Shown: positions 35,201 to 42,433, counted from the first letter of the stretch. The stretch is DNA of 64,000 nucleotides from Siphonodentalium dalli (GCA_032622095.1 CP136066.1:188080716-188144715), one strand, 5' to 3'. Made by a program: numbers and translations. The notes: generated from the sequence alone by a model not told the origin.

Positions 35201-35532
35201 GGTCGATTTTTGTATCAACCCATATACCCGTGCCAATGCATTCTCTTATATATGCGAGTCGACCATAGGTCGCCTCGCATATATAAGAGAATCCATTGGC
35301 CTAACAATTTTTTTTTTTTTTAATTTTTTTTTTACAATTTTTTACAATTTTAATATATTTTATTATATTCTTTAACAGACTTATTGTGTAGGTTGAGACT
35401 GATCAGCACTGCGTGTATATCTGGCCCTGTCTAATGTGAGCTTGTTTTCTTCCTTGCAGACATCTGGGAAACCCTGAGATAGCTAAGAAGATTGAGAAGC
35501 TTCTCGAGTGTGGAATTATTGGAATTCGGTGA
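11098..35532 (+). CDS. STIP1: STIP1 (Hop/Sti1) Hsp70-Hsp90 organising co-chaperone, 3' part of gene, 8 exons
   Basis: Exons 11098-11224, 15858-15960, 18297-18417, 26275-26371, 27391-27552, 29530-29633, 33811-33974 and 35460-35532 join in frame through GT-AG introns (951 nt, 316 residues plus TGA). The product aligns with STIP1/Hop from the start of TPR2A to the C-terminus: TPR2A (binds the Hsp90 MEEVD tail), TPR2B, then the DP2 helical domain. Hop is a cytosolic adaptor that bridges Hsp70 and Hsp90 during client transfer. The carboxylate-clamp residues known from human TPR2A are present: K and N in EKQKGN, N in RNNLAAVYFE, K and R in AKSFAR. TPR2B keeps N in NTGNEF, N in VSNRAACY, and K and R in VKGHLRK. 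The segment joining TPR2B to DP2 is about three residues shorter than in human. About 220 N-terminal residues (TPR1, DP1) were not found upstream and are probably outside the window. Identity is certain; the gene is partial only because of the window. Confidence 0.96.
11556..11907. mobile_element. hAT-type MITE, 352 bp
   Basis: Ends are TAGGGCTGCAATGAT and, inverted, TTACAGCCCTA, with related subterminal words (TGATACA...). Flanks CTTCTTAA (11548-11555) and GTTATTAA (11908-11915) match at 6 of 8 bases, consistent with an old 8-bp duplication. Confidence 0.65.
11923..12369. mobile_element. Double-hairpin MITE (family 1, long form), 447 bp
   Basis: TIR CAAGACTGAGTTTAGTG...; perfect 8-bp target duplication AAGCTGAT (11915-11922, 12370-12377). 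Each end carries a hairpin with arms GAATGAGGTCCCCAGAGGGT and ACCCTCTGGGGACCTCATTC. A ~200-bp AT-rich centre contains TCCCCAAATTGGCAGAC. It begins 15 nt after the neighbouring hAT-type MITE ends. Confidence 0.85.
12394..14205. mobile_element. Foldback element of palindromic TTAATTAGC words with a GC-rich tandem core
   Basis: Outer arms (AGCTTTTC...ATCACTTTC at ~12410-12460 and inverted at ~14130-14190; TGGAAGCGTATTGGTGCCAT at 12706 and inverted at ~14090) enclose arrays of GTGCTAATTAGCAC and CAGCTAATTAGCTG at 12750-13265 and 13918-14065. The core (13270-13912) has four copies of a ~110-bp GC-rich unit (CGATTTGACGGCATGGGTGG), two in each orientation, so the core is itself an inverted repeat. 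Frames across the core arise from this unit and are not genes. Confidence 0.8.
14270..14905. mobile_element. Helitron/pearl-like element with two ~170-bp tandem units
   Basis: It starts with the shared module carrying AGTGTCATTGACACTT-like hairpin bases (14310-14326), then ACGCCCTTTTTGAAAAAAGG, a GTCC/GTCT-rich microsatellite (14370-14430), and two units beginning TTAACATTTTTGGTTTCCGA (14431 and 14600). It ends AAAGGGCGTATTTTGCCACG. Class inferred from architecture only. Confidence 0.5.
14906..15857. other. Intronic stretch with long poly-G tract
   Basis: STIP1 intron. A pure G run of ~24 bases at ~15230-15252 and a short inverted pair around GCTTTCGGCCATCACGGCC (15016) and GTGACGGCCGAAAGCTTC (15139). 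Nothing coding. Confidence 0.5.
15858..15960 (+). CDS. STIP1: STIP1 exon: TPR2A, second repeat
   Basis: The acceptor is TTTTTTCAG and the donor is AA|GTAAGT (phase 2). The exon encodes [20 protein letters not shown] and then [15 protein letters not shown]. The last Lys codon, equivalent to the clamp Lys301 of human Hop, is split by the intron. A mariner-type palindromic MITE starts 13 nt after the exon end. Confidence 0.95.
15974..16131. mobile_element. Palindromic mariner-type MITE (family 2), right arm truncated
   Basis: CAGTAATGCCCTAAATAATC preceded by TA; palindrome centred near 16090 (GAAAGCTCTCAG). The outer part of the right arm is lost after CAAGCCATAT. The element begins 13 nt after STIP1's exon at 15858-15960. 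Confidence 0.8.
16132..17662. other. Intronic stretch with GC-rich block of unknown origin
   Basis: From ~16870 to 17480 the base composition is clearly richer in GC than the flanks, with open frames on both strands (longest 166 codons at 16869-17369) that resemble no family I know. A perfect hairpin CACACTGGTGGAT...ATCCACCAGTGTG lies at 17277-17311. It may be a decayed retroelement or pseudogene. Confidence 0.35.
17663..18248. mobile_element. hAT-type element, 586 bp
   Basis: TIRs CAGGGTTCACGCTG (left) and CAGCGCGGACCCTG (right end, as read). Flanks CTGAGTAA and TTGAGTAA match at 7 of 8. Subterminal TTTGGCAAAAAATATTTTCA occurs in direct orientation near both ends. It ends 48 nt before STIP1 exon 18297-18417. 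Confidence 0.75.
18297..18417 (+). CDS. STIP1: STIP1 exon: TPR2A, third repeat
   Basis: The acceptor is ATTTTTCAG and the donor is GAG|GTGAAA (phase 0, a weaker donor than its neighbours). The exon encodes [20 protein letters not shown] then [16 protein letters not shown] and CVVE, which corresponds to the third TPR motif of TPR2A and the start of the linker helix. A hAT-type element ends 48 nt upstream of the acceptor. The next intron, 7.9 kb, is the longest of the visible gene and holds the 19.4-25.2 kb repeat complex. Confidence 0.95.
18418..19410. other. Intronic stretch with relic of the AGCTCAA repeat
   Basis: A relic head of the pearl-like element lies at ~18696-18800 (TTTTTAGCTCAACTTGAC, then GTCAAGTTTGAACTTTTGCC). 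Nothing else recognised. Confidence 0.45.
19424..19755. repeat. 27-bp minisatellite, 12 copies
   Basis: Unit GTACACAGGCATGTAGGCTT+TAATCAG, nearly invariant. Because 27 is a multiple of three, the - strand stays open and would read YLIKAYMPV twelve times; this is a by-product of the period, not a gene. A lone family 1 MITE end (19773-19833) follows it. Confidence 0.95.
19900..19990. repeat. Copy of shared terminal module with TGTCATTGA hairpin
   Basis: CTCCATTGACTGTAATGTAT, then CCAAGTTGAGCTACAGTGTC and ATTGATACTTCC. The same ~75-bp module occurs at ~14270, 31775, 40968 and 54627. Confidence 0.7.
20215..20820. repeat. Segment A, source copy of recent duplication
   Basis: Matches 23655-24260 at a constant offset of 3440 with only about three differences seen and no indel. 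Confidence 0.9.
21270..21690. repeat. Tandem ~122-bp GC-rich unit, ~3.5 copies
   Basis: Each unit has AGCTCCACCCGTTTCCGAGA, then CTGCGCATGCGC, then GCTCGGCGACCCGATAAAAT. A second block is at 24700-25020. Confidence 0.85.
23655..24624. repeat. 970-bp chimeric duplicate of 20215-20820 plus 21641-22007
   Basis: Bases 23655-24260 copy 20215-20820 and bases 24258-24624 copy 21641-22007 (offset 2617). The two segments meet at the shared AGC, leaving out 820 bp of the source. Confidence 0.9.
24700..25020. repeat. Tandem ~122-bp GC-rich unit, second block
   Basis: About 2.7 further units with the same CCGTTTCCGAGATCTCGTCTG-type core and TGCGCATGCGCG or TGCGCATGCACG, followed by a GACA microsatellite at ~25113-25156. 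Confidence 0.85.
25497..25953. mobile_element. Double-hairpin MITE, family 1 subfamily B
   Basis: TIR CAGGCCTCAAAATATGGTGC and its inverted counterpart GCACCATTTATCTTGAGGCC. Same hairpins and centre as family 1 but a different outermost 20 bp. The flanks are similar (ATTATTTG, ATTTATTTG). Confidence 0.75.
25975..26229. mobile_element. Double-hairpin MITE (family 1, short form), 255 bp
   Basis: TIR CAAGCCTTGAAATAGGGTG on both ends; flanks CTGAGCGT and CTGAGTGT (7 of 8). Two adjoining hairpins with GATGCTA...TAGCATCAC loops, no AT-rich centre. Ends 45 nt before STIP1 exon 26275. Confidence 0.85.
26275..26371 (+). CDS. STIP1: STIP1 exon: linker helix and start of TPR2B
   Basis: The acceptor is CATTACAG and the donor is G|GTACGA (phase 1). 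The exon encodes [20 protein letters not shown] then [13 protein letters not shown]. The first part corresponds to the rigid helix connecting TPR2A and TPR2B, and NTGNEF holds the first clamp Asn of TPR2B. A double-hairpin MITE ends 45 nt upstream. Confidence 0.95.
27135..27351. mobile_element. Palindromic mariner-type MITE (family 2)
   Basis: Flanked by TA; arms run CAGTTATGTCTTAAATAATC to GGGCATTACTG. A fragment of the same family is at 26608-26632. Ends 39 nt before STIP1 exon 27391. Confidence 0.85.
27391..27552 (+). CDS. STIP1: STIP1 exon: TPR2B core
   Basis: The acceptor is GTTTACAG and the donor is G|GTGAGT (phase 1). The exon encodes [20 protein letters not shown] then [20 protein letters not shown] and [13 protein letters not shown]. 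This is the best conserved stretch of the gene, nearly identical in pattern to human Hop ([24 protein letters not shown]). The right end of a mariner-type MITE lies 39 nt upstream, so the branch point must sit in those 39 nt or inside the element. Confidence 0.96.
27553..28612. other. Intronic stretch
   Basis: One perfect-armed hairpin at ~27943-28000 (AAAACGTTTGAGGACAAAT and inverted). Otherwise AT-rich sequence without recognised exons. Confidence 0.45.
28613..29430. mobile_element. hAT-type element, 818 bp
   Basis: TIR CAGACCTGTTAACC and, inverted, GGTTAACAGGTCTG. Flanks ATGCCTAC and ATGCCCAC match at 7 of 8. Subterminal CCGGGAGAT is repeated near both ends. No open frame with transposase motifs. 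Confidence 0.8.
29530..29633 (+). CDS. STIP1: STIP1 exon: last TPR2B repeat
   Basis: The acceptor is TCTCTGCAG and the donor is CAG|GTAATA (phase 0). The exon encodes [20 protein letters not shown] and then [15 protein letters not shown]. The Lys and Arg of KGHLR match the clamp Lys/Arg pair of TPR2B. A hAT-type element ends 99 nt upstream. Confidence 0.95.
30007..30315 (+). repeat. Dispersed repeat, copy 1 of 2
   Basis: AACTAGCTGAAACAGGCTCA, then CATGCAAATAGGTTC and GCCATAGTGGACTTATACCC. The same sequence, diverged, is at 62280-62595 in the same orientation. Poly-G tract at ~30052-30065. Confidence 0.8.
30885..31870 (+). mobile_element. Pearl/Helitron-like element with ~160-bp tandem units, + orientation
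   Basis: The head is TTTAGCTCAACTTTACTTTG with its hairpin partner CAAAGTTTGAGCTA-like bases, followed by CCATGGC and a GTGTGTGC stretch. About five units follow (GTAGATGGGAACGAGTCATT, AACATGGCCGCCAGCAGCCA), and it ends in the shared module with AGTGTCATTGACACTTTC at ~31848. No coding capacity. Confidence 0.7.
31941..32085. repeat. 145-bp near-perfect palindrome
   Basis: GGGACGCTTAGTGGTCGGAT...GTCATGTGAGGC is mirrored by GCCTCACATGACACCATATC...CTAAGCGTTCC, with centre GAGGCCGTAGGCC. MITE-like; no target duplication found. Confidence 0.8.
32740..33318 (+). mobile_element. Solitary copy of the 20-25 kb array element
   Basis: Head TTAGCAGGTGACCCGACTTC, with GGAAGTTTGGGCTCAATCCG near the tail, an AACA microsatellite, then AAGTCCCAAAATATATAATA. 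Confidence 0.65.
33811..33974 (+). CDS. STIP1: STIP1 exon: charged linker and first half of DP2
   Basis: The acceptor is AAACCACAG and the donor is GA|GTAAGT (phase 2). The exon encodes [20 protein letters not shown], then [20 protein letters not shown] and [15 protein letters not shown]. The DP repeats (SDPE, QDPA, KDPA) define the DP2/STI1 domain. The last ~22 nt of the exon together with its donor are the first unit of a tandem array running to 34440 (see findings). Confidence 0.96.
33953..34440 (+). repeat. ~60-bp minisatellite derived from the STIP1 exon 7 splice donor, 8 units
   Basis: Two alternating unit types. One repeats CAGAAAGACCCC...GCAGTCAGG and AGTAAGTATATCTAA, i.e. exon end plus donor; the other reads CCGAAAGATCATGTCAGTCA then GGGTGTATGCAC. 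Full GTAAGTATATC donors recur at 33975, 34094, 34212, 34332 and 34396. Confidence 0.9.
34596..34940. repeat. Nested inverted repeat
   Basis: GAAATCCCAAGGTACCTG at 34598 is inverted at ~34764-34781, and ATTAGAAAACATATTTCCTG at 34631 is inverted at ~34725. A third, partial arm extends to 34940. Confidence 0.75.
35047..35302. repeat. Two ~70-bp palindromes of the TATATGCGAG family
   Basis: Palindromes at 35047-35117 and 35230-35302, arms GCCAATGCATTCTCTTATAT and inverted. The second follows TTAACACTTTGAGTGCC, a piggyBac-like terminus. Further members are at 38287, 38380, 39347, 51823 and 52110. Confidence 0.8.
35460..35532 (+). CDS. STIP1: STIP1 last coding exon: end of DP2 and stop
   Basis: The acceptor is TCCTTGCAG. 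The exon encodes [20 protein letters not shown] then GIR and TGA. The NPEIAKKI and GIIGIR pattern is the usual C-terminus of STIP1. The stop is followed by a 33-bp minisatellite (35610-35950) that should fall in the 3' UTR. Confidence 0.96.
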
Positions 35533-35609
35533 GAGAACCTTCAGGGGAAAAGAACTTAGTCAAACTGTTCCAAAGGAGAAGTGCTAAAAGATTTTCCGGA
35601 GTTACTGTT

Positions 35610-35950
35610 TCAGAGTGAGCAAGTGTTAAACTGGCTCCCATCGCCCAGTACTCCAATGTTAGAGTTGTTCCCGTCATCTGTTTCAGAGTGAGCAAGTGTT
35701 AAACTGGCTCCCATCGCCCAGTACTCCAATGTTAGAGTTGTTCCCGTCACCCAGCACTTCAATGTTAGACTGGCTCCCATCGCCCAGTACTCTAATTTTA
35801 GACTGGATCCCATCGCCCGGTACTTCAATGTTATACTGGCTCCTGCAAAGCAATGTTAGACTGGCTCCGGCTTCCTAGTACTTCAATGTTAGACTGGCTC
35901 CTAGTACTTCAATGTTAGACTGGCTCCTGTCTTCCAGTACTCCAATGCTA
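35610..35950. repeat. 33-bp minisatellite in the STIP1 3' UTR
   Basis: Unit approximates AATGTTAGACTGGCTCCCAT+CGCCCAGTACTTC, with roughly nine imperfect copies. Because the period is 33, frames stay open on both strands (for example MLDWLPSPST repeats); not a gene. Confidence 0.85.
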
Positions 35951-36395
35951 TGTCATTATACCAGTGTTTATGATTATAAAAATAAGCTAAATTTGCCAAT
36001 TTTGGTTATGGTGACCCCCAGGCTCTGTTCTATCTGTAATTTAATGGTTATTTTGCATATTTATACCTGATTATGTCATTTCAAGCTGTTACCATACCAC
36101 AAAATTGCCATATATGGCCAAACTACCCAACTTATTCTTCTCCGCAAATGTTGACTCTGAAACAGTCACTCCCAACATTTCATGAGTGCTGCACATAATG
36201 TGCCCATCATACGTTCATACTGACTTCACCACATTCTCTCTACAATGTGCTCACCATAAGTAAGACCGTAAGAGTTGAACGAGTTCCAGGGTTTCTGATA
36301 AATATGAAAGAACAGGATCTACTTCGTCATAAAAGAGAAACCAGGATCAGGAAATCAGTGACTGTCTTATTGTTATGAATATCCGAGTACGGCCA

Positions 36396-36405
36396 AATAA
36401 ATAAA
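36396..36405 (+). terminator. Candidate STIP1 polyadenylation signals
   Basis: Two overlapping AATAAA hexamers lie ~865 nt after the STIP1 stop, just before the terminal TTAA of the large inverted-repeat element at 36425. No AATAAA was noticed nearer to the stop. If used, the 3' UTR contains the 33-bp minisatellite. Confidence 0.35.
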
Positions 36406-36836
36406 AATACTACCTTACTCGTATTTAAAGGTACTCAATCCGATATAATGGCCCCATATAATCAGATTCCAACAACAACAACATTTTTAGAAATGCCTCT
36501 TCAGTTATCAGAATCGATTAATTGCCCAAAAATAATGCTAACCACTGTCAACTAGAGTATAAAATTGCCAGAATCAAGTTATCTATTAACATGTTGTTCG
36601 ATGAAATTTGGCCTTATTATCAACAGAAAGCCTCTTGATTTTAGAGTTGCCCATCTTCATCCGCAATTTGATCCGAGACCGTTGACTGTTTACTGGGACG
36701 CTAATAATTCTTGTTGGTGAAAAATAATAGATTTCAAAAATCAATATCTGACAACTCTGAACTTTGATAGTTCCTCGACTCGAAGCAAATATTTTTTACC
36801 CCCGAATCCAAATAAATAGTAATTGAGGGGCGCTTA

Positions 36837-37090
36837 CAAGCCTTGAAATAGTGTGCCTGTCATTTGCAGAATGAGGTCCCCAGAGGGTGAATTTAGTGAT
36901 GCTACCCCGCATAGCGGGCTAGCATCACCAAATTCACCCTCTGGGGACCTCATTCTGCTTACACCTCGGCAGAATGAGGTTCCCAGAGGGTGAATTTGGT
37001 GATGCTAGCCCGCTATGCGGGGTAGCATCAATAAATTCACCCTCTGGGGACCTCATTCTGCAAATGACAGACACCCTATTTCAAGGCTTG
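36837..37090. mobile_element. Double-hairpin MITE (family 1, short form) in the left arm
   Basis: TIR CAAGCCTTGAAATAGTGTG and inverted; flanked by a 15-bp direct repeat ATTGAGGGGCGCTTA (36822-36836, 37091-37105), longer than the usual 8 bp. Confidence 0.9.
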
Positions 37091-37189
37091 ATTGAGGGGC
37101 GCTTAATCGGATTATGCATCTTTAAACAGGCTCCGTATTATTTTTCATTTTAAATTCACACACTTTGAATTTGCACACCCTGCTGCATG

Positions 37190-38156
37190 CAGGACTGAAA
37201 ATATAGTGCTGGAATATTTGCAGAATGTGGTCTCTAGAGGATGAATTAAGTGACACTACACCACACAGCCGGCTAGCATCAATAAATTCATCTTCTGGGG
37301 AAATCATTCTGTTTAGGCCTCATCTTCTCTGGCAAATATCTTCTTTTTTTTATCAAGTTACTGTAAAAGTATATTTATTCGTAGTGATTCATTTTTAGAG
37401 GTTGCTGATAACAAAGAAATTTGAAAGCCCCATGAAAATATAATCTTCAAAACTAGATCAATTTTGAGAAATAAGAAATCATGTGGGAGGGAACTCTATT
37501 GACCCAATTGACCGTTTGGGGTTGTATTTTATATGGTGCAGATTAATATATGTTGGGTTCGGTAAATAATCCCCATTCATGCGTTGATTGTTTTGAGAAG
37601 TGAGTACTTTCACCTAGCTTATGTATGCTAAAGTAATACAATCCTGTCATTTTGTCTGTATCTTGGACATGCGACATGCTAATTACACATGCAGTGCGGA
37701 TGTGAAATTTCTTATGTCTCGTCGAGGTGTCTGCACTTCTATTAGTCAGATTTGATTGTTATATATGAGGTGACATTTTGTAACGGAGGACCCAGGAATT
37801 TACGAACCCACGAAAAAGTCATAAATGGCTGAACCACGAAAATTTATACCAACGAATTTAAAGCCATTCACAGTAACATATTTCTCAAGTATCTTTAATA
37901 ACTTATTTAGAGTGAATATATTTTATTTTTTAGTTTAGTTTCTCTGTATCCCCAAATTGGCAGACGACAAATACATAATTGAGGTGCACATCGCCATCTG
38001 GGAACTTAAATCTGAGTCTAGGTCTTCCATAGCAGATGCAGCCTGGCAGAATGAGGTCACTCGAGGATGAATTTGGTGATGCTAGTTCGCTGTCAATAAA
38101 TTCACTTTCTGGGGGGCCTCATTCTGCAAATGTCTGGCACCATAGTTACAGACTTG
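37190..38156. mobile_element. Diverged family 1 subfamily B MITE with ~500-bp insertion
   Basis: CAGGACTGAAAATATAGTGC at the left and inverted GGCACCATAGTTACAGACTT at the right. The usual centre is interrupted at ~37350-37910 by unrelated AT-rich sequence. Confidence 0.6.
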
Positions 38157-38286
38157 TCCCTGCTGCGTGAATTCACAGTTACCGTTATAATCATGTATCT
38201 GTATCTGATAGGGTCCAGTTATAGTTCTTAAACATTCCCAAAGGTAGATACAACCTTTTCATGACTGGTGCAGTATTAGAGATCAT

Positions 38287-38456
38287 GTGCCAGTGCATTC
38301 TCTTATATATGTGAATCTCCCATAGGGAGCCTCAAATATGTAAGAGAATGCACTGGCTTACAAGGTTAAGGTAAATTTTGTTAGGCCAATGTATTCTCTA
38401 AAATATGCGAGGCTACCTTATGGGAAACTAGCATATATAAGAGAATGCACTGGCAG
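38287..38456. repeat. Two adjacent TATATGCGAG-family palindromes
   Basis: GTGCCAGTGCATTCTCTTAT...AAGAGAATGCACTGGC at 38287-38357 and GCCAATGTATTCTCTAAAAT...AGAGAATGCACTGGC at 38380-38456. Confidence 0.75.
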
Positions 38457-39069
38457 ATATCATTTACTTGTAGAATTGCCCAGAATATTCAAGTTCAAGA
38501 GCGTAAAATTAATTCTTAAATCTATCCGAATAACATACTCCTATTTAAATTAGTGCAGTACTATTTTTCGCTCAGTTTTGAATTCATTCACATTAAATTC
38601 GTTCACTTATCTGCGCGAATTCAAAACTGACAAAATATTTCGAAAATGTCTGATGACAGTTTAAGTTATTAGTCATTTTTGAAGATACATGTGAAAATTA
38701 AACACATTCGCAGCGGATTTGCATCATGTAAACCATAACTGCATCATTTTTCTTTGCGGTGATGGATGTTTATATGCTCCCAATAATTATTCTCTGATAT
38801 TGAAATAATGATGGACTGGACTGGCTGTGGGTTGTGACAACTTACGCTGTCTGAATGGTTACAGGGTCAATCACGGTTGGTGAATGGGGGACGTCCATTC
38901 ATGCACATGTAATCTAGAATATGTGTATCTTACAAGCATTTCAACATCGTCGACGTTACCATGATTTGTAAGTCACTCGGCATTGTGTAAAGGTTTTGAA
39001 TTGTTTATATTGGTTGTAAATATAGGTCTATACATATAAATATATATTGACAAAAATACCTACTCCGTG

Positions 39070-39467
39070 TTAAACCTTTACGGTCTGTAAAATCGGCCCT
39101 AAATTTTTTTTATTTTTTAAAGATTTTTTTGGGTTGAATTTTTTTGGGTATGCTTAAGCATGCTATAGCGAATTTAAAAACAAACTGGATAAAACCTTAG
39201 GGGCATGTTATAACTCAAAACTATCACCAAGTATTCATAGTAATAATTTTGATGCCCATGAAAAACGTAAACCTACAAAATAAGTCTGTTAAATATAAGA
39301 AAAAATTATAAAAATTGTAAAAAATAATAATGATGAAAAATTGTTAGGCCAATGCATTCTCTTATATATGCGAGGCGACCTATGGTCAACTCGCATATAT
39401 AAGAGAATGCATTGGCACAGGGTATATGGGTTGATACAAAAATCGGCCCTGGCACTGAAAGGGTTAA
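39070..39467. mobile_element. piggyBac-like MITE, 398 bp, TTAA termini
   Basis: Left end TTAAACCTTTACGGTCTG, right end CAGTGCCAG-type (as read: CTGGCACTGAAAGGGTTAA). TTAA followed by CCTTT is typical of piggyBac ends. It contains one 70-bp TATATGCGAG palindrome (39347-39418). Confidence 0.7.
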
Positions 39468-40719
39468 ACGTTTCGTAATGTATGTAACTCCACATGACCC
39501 TCATGTTTTCCCTGTGGCATATTTTAAATTGAGAGTCCTACTATTTTTCACTCAGTTTTAAATTCGCGCACTGACGGGTGCACGAAAAATAGTACTGCGC
39601 AAATTTAATTACGAGTAAGGTTTGAAATGTATATCAGGGATATGGATGCACGGACTCAGTTTAAGTGTTTATTGCTTCATGTGCAAGGGTTAAAAGGTCA
39701 AAAGTCATTCTTTCATTTATCCCTAATTAGAAACAGACGGGCTTCTATTCAAGATAAAGTGGCTAAAAGGCGTTGGATATAAAGAGATTCTTGGACTGCT
39801 TAAATCTGTACTCAATCTGAACAGACGCTCCTGAATTACAATTTCTTTGGTTTCGTGGGTAAAAAATATTATATTTGAGTTGAGGAACCCACCCATCAAA
39901 GCTCAGAGTGATCAGATATCAATTTTTGAAGTTTATTATTTCTCAAGATGTGTAATATGTGGCCCAGAAACACGTGGTCAAAAGGAGGGTCTCAGACAAA
40001 ATTGCAGATGAAGATGGATAACTCTAAAATCAAGTGGTAATACGGCCAAATTTCATGATACTTTAGTGATAAATACGGCCATATTTTGTTGAACAAAATG
40101 TTGATAAATAACAAGTTTTGGGAAATTTTATATCATAGTTGACAGTGGTTAGCATTATTTTGTTGCAATAAATCGATTGTGATAACTAAGGCGTATTTTG
40201 AAGAAATGTTGTTTTTGTATCTTGATGGTATGGGGACTGTCTGATCGGATTGAGTACCTTTAAAACTGTGTGGGATTTTATTCCATAAAATGGTCTACAG
40301 ATAAAACATTTCTTTAATTCTTGAAATGAAAATGAAAAGCCTTCCTTCGTTTTTGAATTTTCATATATTGTTGCCTGAAAACATAGGTATTAATTTTTAA
40401 TGCTACAATTAACACTTAATTTGTCAAATATGTATTGTTATATATTCAAACTATGCGAAGAATTGCATGTGGAGTTGAATCAGTCAACTCTGTGGAATAT
40501 TAAAAGCAGTTAATTCTTAAAGTCTTGATTCAAGTTACACTACCATATAGAACAAGAGGTGTGCACTCGAGTGCTAGCATACCACCACCGTGGCAAATTC
40601 AACCCGCATTATCCGTAAACCCAACAAAAAAGATTTTTAACTTTAAAGAAAAATTCGGACTAATATCCATATGGTGTCACAAGAAGCTTGTAAAGAAAAT
40701 ATTATTCAAATTGGTTCAT

Positions 40720-41925
40720 ATTTCAAAATTTAATCCATTAGCACAGGCCACAGTTCGTACTGTTCGTCTGATCATCATGAAATTTGTCATGGATGTTAAT
40801 ATTGACATGTTGATGGGAACGAGTAATTTTGGGGTCATTCGGCCAAAAAACATGGCCGCCAGCAGCCATCTTGGATTTTACTCTTTGTATATACAGACTA
40901 AATTCTTTAGCACGGGCTACAGCTCGTACTTAGTCTGATCATCATAAAATTTGTCATGAATGTTAACGAAAGTGTCAATGACACTGTAGCTCAACTTGGA
41001 AAGGGAATAATTTAATGTATTACAGTCAATGGAGCGATTAGGAATGTGGAGTAAAATCCAAGATGGCTGCTGGCGGCCATGTTTTTGGCCGAATGACCCC
41101 AAAATGAGTCGTTCCCATCTACATTGTCATCGTTAACATCCATGACAAATTTAATGACGATCAGACTAAAGGTACGACCTGTAGCCCATGCTAAAGAATT
41201 TAGTCATACAAAGAGTAAAATCCAAGATGGCTGCTGGCCGCCATGTTTTTTGGCCGAATGACCCCAAAATTACTCGTTCCCATCTACATGTTAATATTAA
41301 CATCCATGACAAATTTCATGATGATCAGACGAACAGTACGACCTGTGGCCCGTGCTAATGGATTGAATTTTGAAATCCAAGATGGCCACTGGCAGCCATG
41401 TTTTTTGTCCGAATGACCCCAAAATGACTCGTTCCCATCTACATTCCAATTTCAACAGCCATGACAAATTTTATGATGATCGGACTAAAGGTACGACCTG
41501 TAGCCCGTGCTAAAGAATTTAGTTATACAAAGAGTGAAATCAAAGATGCCTGCTGGCAGCCATGTTTTTTGGGCCGAATGACCCCAAAATTACTCGTTCC
41601 CATCTGCATGTCATTATTAACATTCTTGACAAATTTCATGACGATCAGACAAACAGTATGCCCTGTAGCCCGTGCTAATGGATTGAATTTTGAAATGCAA
41701 GATGGCCACTGGTGGCCATGTTTTTTTACCGAATGACCCCAAAATTAATCATTCTGGTCTAAATGTTGATGTCGACAGCTATGACAAATTTCATAATGAT
41801 CCGACCAAAGGTACGACCTGTAGACTGCATTGTTGACGCCTTACGTACACACGCACACACGGACGACAAAGCCATGGCAATAGCTCAAACTTTACAAAGT
41901 AAAGTTGAGCTAAAAATGTTAATTT
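40720..41925 (-). mobile_element. Pearl/Helitron-like repeats, a + fragment abutting a - element
   Basis: 40720-40965 has + oriented units. At ~40968 the shared module (AAAGTGTCAATGACACTGTA) begins a - oriented element of about five units, ending in CATGGCAATAGCTCAAACTT and AAAGTTGAGCTAAAAA (~41873-41915). The two parts together form a long inverted repeat. Confidence 0.7.
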
Positions 41926-42280
41926 GATACTATAGATACTTTCCAGAAGTTGAGACCTAAGCAGAATGAGGTCTCCAGAGGGTGAATTTGGTGATGCTAG
42001 CCCACTGTTTTATGTATTAATGTTATCGTACAATTTGCACCAAAAATGACATTTCAGAACAAGTCAGCGCCTTTGAACAGGGTAATGTCAAAATGTGAAT
42101 GCCAGCCGGTTGTATACCTCATACCTATCCCAGTCAGGATTGAAGAGTTCGACCGGTATGAGAATTCCAATGTACGTAAGTTCGTAAAAATATTCGGGAT
42201 AAAACATGCATAGCCTTCGTCATCAGAAAACTTCTCTAAGCATGCTCCAATAATCAACTGCTCAAATCATATTGTTAGAA

Positions 42281-42286
42281 TTTATT
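42281..42286 (-). terminator. Candidate ADAT3 polyadenylation signal
   Basis: AATAAA on the - strand lies ~440 nt after the ADAT3 stop. An ATTAAA variant at 42708-42713 is only ~15 nt after the stop, which is closer than usual. A mariner-type MITE (42434-42647) lies between them and would be part of the 3' UTR if the distal signal is used. Confidence 0.3.
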
Positions 42287-42433
42287 ATTGTGACGATTCA
42301 ATTCGATGTGAAATCCTTGACCTGATTCGATTTGAGCCGCAAATGTCCAATTTGTCAGAGTCTACTAGCATCATCAATCAGAGGGAGACTAGCAGGACCC
42401 ATTAACCAGGGGTGGTATAAATCTCTCTTCATA

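Larger units (their letters stand above)
36425..40264. mobile_element. 3.84-kb TTAA-flanked element with ~400-bp inverted arms
   Basis: Starts TTAA+AGGTACTCAATCCGAT and ends ATCGGATTGAGTACCT+TTAA. The arms (36425-~36835 and ~39800-40264) remain alignable throughout, including GGTAAAAAATATT and ATCAATTTTTGAAGTTTATT-like stretches. TTAA at both ends suggests a piggyBac-type non-autonomous element. The interior holds nested MITEs (36837-37090, 37190-38156, 39070-39467) and palindromes; no transposase seen. Confidence 0.75.

Noticed and set aside
35696-35878. 60-codon frame with SPST repeats and its - strand partner
   Set aside because: Produced by the 33-bp minisatellite in the STIP1 3' UTR.
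42054-42257. 67-codon - strand frame downstream of ADAT3
   Set aside because: No recognised domain; lies beyond the ADAT3 stop and is probably chance.
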